From assembly GCA_036346225.1 (NCBI GenBank), contig JARFIW010000588.1, forward strand, positions 6,887,501-6,951,500: a stretch of 64,000 bases of DNA, written 5' to 3'. This DNA comes from Platerodrilus igneus. Its lineage: Eukaryota > Arthropoda > Insecta > Coleoptera > Lycidae. Under the pieces are notes generated by a model. That model was not told the origin of the DNA. It made no database searches and was given only the letters and a program-made list of their open reading frames with translations. Position 1 is the stretch's first letter; every line of letters starts with the position of its first letter. Of this stretch, positions 56,043 through 64,000 are shown piece after piece. The translations under genes and the position numbers were made by a program.

Positions 56043-56571
56043 TATACTGTGAAGAGATTTCAAAAAAATGATAATTACAAATATAGTATGGTATATAGTA
56101 AAATTTTCTGCATCTTGAAAATTAACATAAGTTGTGTATTAGTGCGGTGGCAATGTATCTAATCAGGATCATTTTTTCTAAAAACAGTTGAATATCTCAA
56201 AAACTAAAAGGAATAGACAGATACAATTTGATATCAAATTAAAGCTCTTTTTATGGACTTTTCAAAAATGTAATAATATATAGGGTGTTCCATTTAAAAA
56301 AATATAAGTTTAATATGACCTGGAATTATGTAACACCTTGTATGCTTCCAAATATTTTTAAAACGTGCACTTTAGGCATGTCTAATATGCCTCCCAATTT
56401 GGTTTACGTAGCTTTTATAATAACGGAGTTATCGACCGTTGCCACACTAAAAACTCACCCTGTATATATATATAGAGCAATTAATAAGATGAAATAATAA
56501 CCTAGACTTTTTGAGTAAAGCGCAAATGATCATTTCAAATTGAGCTAGTAATTGAAAGAAGGAAAATATAA

Positions 56572-56644
56572 GGCCTTGCACAGGATTTGAACCTGCATCT
56601 CAGTTTTGCCGGAACTGTGCGTTTACCAATTATGCTACGCGGCC
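56572..56644 (-). tRNA. tRNA-like sequence (pseudo-tRNA), left copy
   Basis: Read on the minus strand it has an A-box-like TAGCATAATTGG and a B-box-like GGTTCAAATCC. The anticodon stem is CAGTT/AACTG, and the acceptor stem is GGCC.../...GGCC. The D stem has a mismatch. The anticodon loop CCGGCAA lacks U33. A functional tRNA is unlikely. Confidence 0.45.
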
Positions 56645-56714
56645 TCGGTAGCGTAATTGGTAAACGCACAGTTCCGGCAAAACTGAGATGCAAGTTCAAA
56701 TCGTGTCCAAGGCC
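56641..56714 (+). tRNA. tRNA-like sequence (pseudo-tRNA), right copy
   Basis: Acceptor pairs GGCCT/AGGCC, D stem GCGT/ACGC, and anticodon stem CAGTT/AACTG with loop CCGGCAA (GGC in the anticodon position, alanine if real). The T arm AAGTTCAAATCGTG has a weakened stem. C in place of U33 and the degraded T stem argue against function. It is the near-mirror of the left copy. Confidence 0.45.
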
Positions 56715-56774
56715 TTATATTTTCCTTCTTTCAATTACTAGCTCGATTTGAAATGATCATTTGGGCTTTACTTG

Positions 56775-56929
56775 TAACGTTTATTCTGACGTTTCGGTAT
56801 GAATATTTTTGCCTTAATTATAGACTAAAATATGATGAATTTGGTTTTAACCTTACAAAACTAAATTCATCATATTTTAGTCTATGATTAAGGCAAAATA
56901 TTCATGCCAAACGTCAGAATAAACGTTAC
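56775..56929. repeat. Second palindrome, 155 bp
   Basis: TAACGTTTATTCTGACGTTT pairs with AACGTCAGAATAAACGTTA. The arms continue through TATGAAT, GCCTTAATTATAGACTAAAA and ATGATGAATTT. The loop is about 15 nt. It directly follows the tRNA-like palindrome. Confidence 0.85.
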
Positions 56930-56986
56930 AATTTGACATTATAGTTCTTATTTTACGAACGAGTGCATCCCAAGAAACCAACAGAT

Positions 56987-56988
<2 letters not shown>

Positions 56989-57063
<75 letters not shown>
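56989..57063. repeat. (TA)n microsatellite
   Basis: About 37 uninterrupted TA units. Confidence 0.95.
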
Positions 57064-57066
<3 letters not shown>

Positions 57067-58030
57067 CTCAAATTTAGACCAGAGTAGAAAATTAATTAAT
57101 TACATCAAATAATTTTAATCACCGTGTATAAGGAATTTTATTAGATAATACGGCGTTATTAAAACCTTGAAGCATAAAAATTCATTCGTTTCATTAAAAA
57201 TAAGGGATTTAAATTATTTACAAGACGCTTTCTATAAAAAGAAGCAGTATTAAAATGCTCAACGTGTATTTAATTTAACTGTTCAAAGAATCAAATAAAA
57301 ATTACGTGCAAAATGTATATTAATTAACTCAATGTTTAAGTAACCGGTCTTAAAATAAAATCTACAAATAATAATTAATATTTAATTAGGATTCACTAAA
57401 AATTAAAGGGTAAAAGTCAACGCCATTCATTATTGTTTTAATTGGAGTTAATTGAACCGTTAGTAACATATAATATGCATAAAAGCGTGTAAAAACCCAA
57501 TAGTATTCAAATCGTAGAAGTGTTATTTAGAAGTATTAAGTTTGAACACCTGCGTATTTTTAAAAGTCACGTTCTGCTGAAATTTTGTAGATAACAAATG
57601 GTTACAGAGAATGTTGGAGAAACCGTCGCTTAATATTCACGGGAAATGTTAATAAAGTGGGTTATTTAACAGTCCACGTGGACTGAAATAACTGATAGTA
57701 AAGAGTATCGATTTGTACCACTCAGAACAGGGTAGATAGAGACGGATAATATGCGCGGACAGAGACACAGATGGTAAAGGCGTGATTTGAGCAACGTCAC
57801 GAGAGCGGCGATTGGTTGAAAATCAGATGCAGATATGAGGTGTAAACGTAACGATTTCGATACAAAATTAATTAGTTATTCTCGGACGCGTTGCGAGCCG
57901 TGCGAAAATTTCTGAGATTTTAACTGGCGCGAGTGCAAATTTAATAAGAATCGCGTGCCCGACTGTCGAGAAGGGAACCGAGAATGCGAAATTCTAAGAA
58001 TTGTCCGTTTTGGGGACAAAAGCGACGAAC
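57064..58030. other. Stretch without gene, less AT-rich toward its right end
   Basis: From about 57690 the composition becomes richer in CG (for example TCGGACGCGTTGCGAGCCG). It leads into the TATA promoter-like segment at 58041. It may be an LTR U3 region or a host promoter. No matching second LTR was seen. Confidence 0.35.
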
Positions 58031-58040
58031 AGGCTAGCCG

Positions 58041-58180
58041 ATATATAAACCCGGACGTTAAACAGTTTCGCTCTCTTCGATTTTCGATGCTTTAAAAAGT
58101 GCTTTTAGATTTACGATTTTGATTTAATACTTTAAACAGTTTGCTCGTATATTTTGGTGATTATTGAACACTTTAAAACA
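58041..58180 (+). promoter_or_regulatory. TATA promoter-like segment with three downstream repeats
   Basis: ATATATAAAC at 58041-58050 is followed about 30 bp later by an initiator-like ACAGTT within TTAAACAGTTTCGCTC (58059-58074). Two further copies, TTTAAACAGTTTGCTC and TTAAAACAGTTTGCTC, follow near 58132 and 58172. Spacing suits a Pol II core promoter, as in an LTR or a TATA gene. No ORF of note follows. Confidence 0.45.
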
Positions 58181-59100
58181 GTTTGCTCTTTACGTGCTAC
58201 GATGAAAGTTAGTTAGTGCATTTAGAAAAGAAGATACAAGGTAATAAAGTTTAGTTATATTGGCGAGTATTACTGTACCAACTATCGAAATTGTAACGAT
58301 AAATGAATAAACAAAAGTAGGCAGTTTTGGCATATAGCGTGAAAGTAGTATGAATTTCTTTGCTATTTTCGGGGGTGTTAATAATTAAATGATTAGTAAA
58401 CGTGACTGGATCCACAAAACAAGATTCAGATATACACAGATGAGTTCCGGAAAAGCCCTGAAACAACTTTAGATGCATGGTGGTGTAGAAAATTTTTAAA
58501 GGCGACCAGTAATCCGAGGACCTAAACATAACCCAGTTGGAATGGTGTGATTAACAAAGGACAATGTACATTGGAGCCACGAGTGTATTAACCTTCAGGT
58601 AACTTATGCTTTGTTGTTCGATTTTTGATGTTTTGGTGTGTGTTGAATAACTTTATAATTTATTTACTTAAAATGGACAGTAGTGAATTTGTACTAACAA
58701 CAAATTTTTAATTTTAAGGTGAAATTTTCTTGTTTAAGTAGAAAGGAGTATTTAGTATTTATGTTCTGGATGAAAATTTGGGTATGTCTTTGAGCTCAAT
58801 TAGACGAACCTGGTTAATTAACGTAAAGGGGTGGAGATGCTCCTTTGTACTCAGACTCAGGTCTGCCAATATTGTTAAATTAATTAGTAGGCATCCTACA
58901 AGGACTTTAATTCTGGATGCACATTAAAACGATAACAAATTTAATCTTGAAATTTTCTGATACTGAAATTTATGCTGAATTTTAATTTTGAAATTTTAAT
59001 GTATTGTGAATATTGATGTAAATAGAGTTAACGTTGGTGTTTGTGGTAGGAATGTGTTTGTTTTTTTTTATGAATGAGGATGAAAGTTTTAACTAGGTGA
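58181..59100. other. Stretch downstream of the promoter-like segment
   Basis: No convincing coding. It could be the leader of the same LTR-like unit. Confidence 0.3.
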
Positions 59101-59119
59101 GCAGCCGAGGCGGAAAGAG

Positions 59120-59390
59120 GACAGAGGCGATTATCAGAAGAGAATCACAGCAAATCGTAGCGCCCAAAGGTGAGGCTCGAGTTCAAAATAAAATTTTTTT
59201 TTGTGATTTTATTCCAGGAAACTGGCGAGGCTTTTTGTACATTTCACAGCATATTTATGACGGCCCAACGCTGGGGCTCGATTTGAAAACCTTAGTTTAA
59301 GATTAATGGTGAGGTTTCACAGCAATTTATGATGCCCAATCTGTGGGGCTCGAATGTTTTTTAGAAAGTTCCGAATAATGGTGAGGTTTC
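59120..59390 (+). repeat. Tandem primer-binding-site-like repeats
   Basis: Three copies of a unit whose core reads TAGCGCCCAAAGGTGAGGCT (59158), GGCCCAACGCTGGGGCTCGA (59262) and TGCCCAATCTGTGGGGCTCG (59333). The last two are preceded by TTTCACAGCA and followed by AATGGTGAGG. The cores resemble the tRNA-Lys primer-binding site of LTR elements. The third copy runs into (CA)n and (TA)n. Confidence 0.55.
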
Positions 59391-59403
59391 ACACACACAC
59401 ACA

Positions 59404-59458
<55 letters not shown>
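59391..59458. repeat. (CA)n(TA)n microsatellite
   Basis: About seven CA then about 26 TA units. Confidence 0.95.
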
Positions 59459-59462
<4 letters not shown>

Positions 59463-59669
59463 TGAATATATCGCAGCAAGTTATAAATGTATGATAGCAG
59501 TACGCACAATGTCCTTTAAACTATCATAATTAATATCCCAATAACTGCATATAGAATTTCTTAAATGTATTAAAAAAGAGTTTTATGATCGCATAAATGC
59601 GGGAGAGAAAAACATTACAATAAAATACGTAAATGGCATCCCTAAAATTATTACTTCGGAAAACTAAAT

Positions 59670-61181
59670 TTGCCTGATAGCTTTAATTGTTGCATTTATC
59701 ATACAAGTAGTATAAAAATTTTCTATCAAAATGTAAGAGGTCTTAATACCAAAATTGACTCCTTTTATCCAGCAATATCTGATAATGAATTTGAAATTGT
59801 GGCTCTTACTGAAACGTGGTTAAGTCCCAGTGTAAATGATGCAGAACTCTTTCCTGGTGCATATAAGGTTTATCACAGTGACAAAAAATTTGAAGTTAGT
59901 GGTGTTTCTAAAGGTGGTGGAGTCTTACTAGCACTAAAAGACAGTTTTCTATCAAGTCAAATACATATATCAGACATCACCAATAATTTCAGCTTAATAG
60001 ACGTAGTAGCCTGCAAAATAAATTTAAATAATACAATGCTATATATAATTAATGTGTATATACCACCTTTGGTCGATTTAATATATTTTGAAAACTTCTT
60101 TGAACAACTAGCCTTATGTGATTGGCTACATAATAAGTCATGTATAGTTGTCGGTGATTTTAATATACCATACTATATCCAAACTAACTACTGGGATAGT
60201 AAGAGTCGGCATTTTACAAACTTTATAAATTTTCTATATTATAAACAATTTAATGGCGTACTTAATGTAAATAATAGAATATTAGACTTAGTATCTAGTA
60301 ATCAAGTATGCAATGTAACATTATGTGACACTGCTTTAGTCAGTGTTGATCCCCATCATCCACCCTTATTAATTGAATTTAATATCGAAACGGAAAGGTT
60401 AAACAAATTTCCTATAAATGTTTCCGTTAAGAACTTTAATTTTTCTAAAGCTGATTATCATGTTCTATATCAATTTCTCACGTATATAGACTGGTTTGTT
60501 CTAGTTTATTACGATGATATTAATAAAGTATGCACAAAATTTTATGAAATATTAGAGCAAGCTCTTGACAGTTTCGTTCCTTTTTACAAAAACATTAATA
60601 CCAAGTTTCCTGATTGGTACAGCGGGGAGTTAATATATATGTTAAAACAAAAAGCTTGTGCATACAGAAAGTACAAAAAAGATAAAATAGATTCATTGTA
60701 CGATCAGTTTAAACAACTTAGAACTAATTGTAAAAATAATGTCAAACAGGATTATAAAACATACTTAGTTAAGGTACAACACAATATTAATCATAATCCG
60801 AAGTATTTTTGGTCATTTATCAATAAGAAAAGGAATTTGACTCGAATTCCAGCTACTATGATATTTAATGATAAAGAATGTACTGAACCTAAACATATTG
60901 TAAATGCATTTGCTGAATACTTCGCTAGTGTTTATAAACTATCAGATGAGAGCAATATTCAAGTAGTGGATATTAATGGTATAGACACTGTTTCGCTAAA
61001 TTCTATCTCGGATGATGATATTATACATTCAATAAACAATTTGAAGAACTCCATAACTGCTGGAATGGATAAAATACCAGAATTTTTAATTAAAGATTGT
61101 AAATTTATTTTTCTTTACCCACTAAACATTATATTTAATCTAATTATTAAATCTTGCACATTTCCATCTCAGTGGAAATAG
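59670..61181 (+). pseudogene. LINE ORF2, endonuclease and start of RT
   Basis: An open frame of 503 codons. Endonuclease: IFYQNVRGLNTKI, VALTETWLSPSVNDAELF, GGGVLLALKDSF, CIVVGDFNIPYY (catalytic Asp-Asn) and SVDPHHPPLL (SDHHP-like). The linker is NHNPKYFWSFINKKR. RT begins with NNLKNSITAGMDKIPEFLIK and ends at CTFPSQWK, where a stop (61180-61182) replaces the next codon. The reading continues in the same region as ARICPIFKSGAKSDIANYRP. Confidence 0.85.
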
Positions 61182-61182
61182 G

Positions 61183-62528
61183 CTAGAATTTGCCCCATAT
61201 TTAAGAGTGGGGCTAAATCTGATATAGCTAACTACAGACCAATTTCAATTATCAGTAATTTTGCAAAAATATTTGAATCATTGTTGTATAAACAAATCTA
61301 CATGCAAATAAAAAATATCCTCTCATCGACTCAGCATGGTTTTATAGAAAAAAGGAGTACTTTATTCCAATCTAACAGTTTTTACTCAGTATGTTGCCAA
61401 TTCCATTGAGCAGAAACTACAAGTTGATACAATATATTTAGACTTTCAGAAAGCTTTTGATCAAATAGATCATTTTGTCTTGCTGAATAAATTGAATAAA
61501 TATGGTTTTAGTGAGACCTTATTGGCGCTGTTTAGATTGTATCCTTTGGGGCGGAAACAAGTTGTGAGGTATAACGGATTTACTTCCGATATAATTGTGC
61601 CTACATCTGGAGTTCCACAAGGGTCCAATCTTGGCCCTTTGTTGTTTTTAATATTTATTAACGACCTTCCCAACACACTGGAGTGTGATAAGTGTGATGA
61701 CTTAAAAATTTATTCAACCGTAAAAGACGATTCTGATTGTGAGTACTTACAACAACAAATTAACCTTATTGTTAATTGGTGTAGAAACAATAGGTTACAC
61801 CTAAATACTGCAAAATGTAAATGCATGATATTTACAACAAAAATGAATCCCTTACTATTTGAATATCAAATTGATAATACACCTATTAATAGATATGATA
61901 GAATTAAGGATCTTGGGATAGTATATGATCCAGCCCTGTCATTTTCTCCACATATAGAAGAACTATGTAATGCAGCAAGTGCCTCCTTGGGATTTGTGAT
62001 TAAAAACACAAAAGGTTTTAATGATTTATTTAGCTTACAGTGCTATTTTACTCCCTTGTACGCACCAAACTGGAATATTGCTCTTTAATCTGGTTACCTA
62101 TATACTTATTGTATAAGAATATGTTAGAAGCAGTACAAAAAAAAATTTTAAAATACTTAAGCTTTAAACAAACTGGTGTTTATCCTATAACAGGTTGTAA
62201 TCAAATTGAATTACTTGACAATTTTAAATTGCTGTCATTAGAAACAAGGAGAATAAATTCTGGTCTGTGTTTTTTATATAAATTGTTACACAATCAAATA
62301 GATTGTGCAGTTTTGTTATCGCAAATACCATTTAACGTACCTAGGTTAGAAGCAAGATATATAGAAACATTTAAGATTGCTACTAGTAGAACTAATATAG
62401 ACAAAAAAGCACCCATAAATGTAATGTGTAAAAATTTTAACAGATTAAGTCCTCAAATAGATATAAACAACACTGCTTTAGATTCTGTTATATATAAAGA
62501 TAATGTTGATGTACGTTTGTATATTTAA
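61183..62528 (+). pseudogene. LINE ORF2, RT palm and C-terminal domain
   Basis: NYRPISIISNFAKIFESL, STQHGFIEKRST, then a frame change near 61370. DFQKAFDQIDHFVLLNKL and SGVPQGSNLGPLLFLIFIND follow. The catalytic YADD box is truncated: CDKCDDLKIY shows loss of the four residues LLYA in frame. After a frame change near 62050 come RTKLEYCSLIWLPIY and SLETRRINSGLCFLYKLLHN, ending at 62528. RT activity is impossible without the box. Confidence 0.85.
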
Positions 62529-62633
62529 ACTTTAGTCTGTAGGCCACATGTGTATATAATTTGTTTGTTCTATATTTTTGTCCTGTAAATGGTTATTACT
62601 GTTGGGCAATAAAACAATAAAAAAAAAAAATAT

Positions 62634-64000
62634 TGAATTATATCGTGAACACATAGCATAAATCGGTGACCTGTATAGTAGATATGTTCTATTCATAGGT
62701 AGGCTAAATAGTTGCTGTTGACGGGTATTATATCCTGGTACATGAAACTCAAAGTAAGATAGCAGATCCATGCTATCAATCTTATTATGAAGCAATTTAT
62801 ATAAAATCACAATTGCAATTATTGCTCTACATAACTCCAATGACAGGAAACTGTATTTGTTTAGTAGTAGAAGTTGACTGTAGCCTCTTTCTGGATAATA
62901 TCTCTGTTTTTAAAAATAAATATTTTAGAAATTTGCGCTGAACTGACTCTAACAATAACTTTTGATATTTATATATTGGAGACCATATTAGACAACAATA
63001 TTCAAGTTTAGGACAAACCAGTGCTTGATACAACAAAATTAAACTTTGGGGTTTCAAAAATGATTTGGAGTTTCTTATTATGAAACCTAATATTTTGAGA
63101 GAAGAATTTACAACCTTATTTATGTGACCTGTGAATGAAAGTGAAACATCAAACAATTCTCCTAAGTCTTTTATTGATATTTGTCTAGTTATCCTTTTAT
63201 TACCAACATGATAATTGTAATGAATCGGCTGCAACTTCCTAGTGTAGGATACAACATTACCTTTAGATATATTTAGATTGTTTGTTTTTCACACACCACT
63301 TATGTAAACTATTTATTTGTAATTGTAAAGTTTGACAATCATCAGAAGAGGTTATGTGCATGTAAAGTTTTAAATCATCAGCGTATAGAAGATGATAGCA
63401 TGAAAATGAATCTACTATATCGTTTATGAAAATTATGAATAGAAGTGGCCCTAAATTGGAGCCCTGTGTGACTCCAGAAGTTGCTAAAAATGGAGACGAC
63501 TTAAATCCATTATATATAACATGTTGACCACGACCAATCATATATGATGCGAATAATGCAATAAGTGACTCATCTAAACCTAATAGGGCCAATTTATGCA
63601 GCAAAATAAAATGGCCAATCTTGTCAAATGCTTTCTGAAAGTCTGAATAAAAAACATCTACTTGTCCTTGAGCATCCAGACTATTAGAAATAGTTTGTGT
63701 CAAACATGAAAGATTAGTCATGGTAGACCTTGCCGAAAAAAACCATGTTGATACGGTGAAATCCAACATTCCACAGCAGCAAATATTTTGTATAGCACCA
63801 TTTCGTAAACTTTTGCACAGTTGGAAAGAATTGAAATTGGCCTATAGTTCTTAACACAATTCGATTCACCAGTTTTTAAGACCGGACATATAAGGAGAAT
63901 TCTTCCAAACAGATGGAAAGGTAAAAGTTTGTAATGATAAGTTAATGATGCTGGCTAATGGGTAGGCTAGTACAGATGCACAATCCCTGGCGAGAAATGC
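62634..64000 (-). mobile_element. Second CR1/jockey-superfamily LINE, minus strand, cut by the window edge
   Basis: Minus-strand RT: NYRPISILSNCAK (about 63830), HGFFSARSTMTNLSCLTQTI, FYSDFQKAFDKIGHFILLHK, SGVTQGSNLGPLLFIIFIND and LLYADDLKLYMH (intact catalytic box, about 63375). IKDLGELFDVSLSFTGHIN, PKLEYCCLIWSPIYKYQ and ILYKLLHNKIDSMDLLSYF follow. The reading breaks at MCSRYNS (about 62640), where the poly(A) of the other LINE begins, so that LINE inserted into this one. At least two frame changes. The 5' half lies beyond 64000. Confidence 0.85.

Larger units (their letters stand above)
47987..56462. mobile_element. Outer fold-back element containing three nested insertions
   Basis: The left arm (CAGGGTGAGTTTTTAGTGTG, from 47987 to 48355) is the inverted copy of the right arm (CACACTAAAAACTCACCCTG, ending 56462), with TA on both sides. 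The rest of the left half appears in pieces at 50649-50673 and 55007-55031. The right half is uninterrupted (56043-56462). Without its insertions the element would be about 850 bp and almost fully palindromic, with no coding. Nested inside: 48356-50646, 50674-54995 and 55032-56042. Confidence 0.85.
56514..56772. repeat. 260-bp palindrome of two head-to-head tRNA-like sequences
   Basis: Outer arms AGTAAAGCGCAAATGATCAT and ATGATCATTTGGGCTTTACT pair. Pairing continues through the tRNA-like parts to a shared GGCC at 56641-56644. Confidence 0.85.
59470..62631 (+). mobile_element. CR1/jockey-superfamily LINE, nearly full-length ORF2
   Basis: Starts with the end of a possible ORF1 (EFYDRINAGEKNITIKYVNG, about 59575-59650). 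Then comes the endonuclease-RT ORF and a 3' end with AATAAA (62608-62613) and a short poly(A). It lies tail to tail with another LINE (62634-64000), and its poly(A) abuts that LINE's coding sequence. Confidence 0.85.

Noticed and set aside
62040..62528. Separate gene for the plus-strand frame
   Set aside because: It is the C-terminal part of the LINE ORF2 after a frameshift, not an independent gene.

Overview
This window is eukaryotic nuclear DNA, most likely from an insect; I cannot name the order. It is AT-rich. Protein-coding sequence comes as exons with GT-AG introns, two of them only 46 and 47 nt. Almost everything else is arthropod-type transposon sequence: RTE, CR1/jockey-superfamily and jockey LINEs, Ty3/Gypsy, insect Crypton-like recombinases, Tc1/mariner-type DDE transposases, Harbinger, a Helitron, TA-flanked fold-back elements and a tRNA-derived SINE. 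There are no operons, ribosome binding sites, CRISPR arrays or bacterial genes.

Host genes. Three plus-strand exons (1515-1750, 11790-11993, 12040-12177) encode part of the C-terminal region of a USP34 (Drosophila puf)-like deubiquitinase. The first intron is about 10 kb and full of dead transposons. On the minus strand a small spliced gene is predicted at 40615-42900 (up to four exons, 118-167 codons, poly(A) signal at 40514-40519). A terminal-exon candidate with its own poly(A) signal lies at 36246-36418. I recognise neither product.

Layout. 0-12 kb: transposase fragments, a USP34 exon, a decayed antisense Gypsy element with a SINE inside, two Crypton-like recombinase remnants, an RTE remnant, then two more USP34 exons. 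13.7-23 kb: an RTE element on the minus strand split by a 5.5-kb non-autonomous Helitron (14670-20180), which carries a 57-bp minisatellite followed by a 16-bp minisatellite. 23-30 kb: jockey RT pieces, two fold-back elements (one with a hammerhead-like core) and a Harbinger remnant. 30.2-36.1 kb: a full-length decayed RTE with an 11-bp target duplication, itself split by a 1.66-kb LTR-like insertion. 36-47 kb: the two small minus-strand genes, a 5'-truncated CR1-type LINE and a DDE transposase pseudogene. 47.2 kb: a long hairpin with a hammerhead-like loop between two TA microsatellites. 48-56.5 kb: a four-deep nest. One fold-back element (47987-56462) contains a long-TIR transposon with transposase, a nearly intact RTE, and a 1-kb fold-back element placed at the centre of its palindrome. 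56.5-57 kb: two adjacent palindromes, the first built of two head-to-head tRNA-like sequences. 57-59.4 kb: a TATA promoter-like segment and tandem primer-binding-site-like repeats. 59.5-64 kb: two CR1-type LINEs tail to tail.

No intact new system of cooperating genes was found. The most unusual items are the Helitron with its minisatellites and exact empty site, the nested stack with palindrome-centre targeting, the modular 3' end shared by two RTE copies, the hammerhead-like hairpins, the Crypton-like gene bounded by 15-bp inverted repeats, and the unrecognised spliced minus-strand gene.
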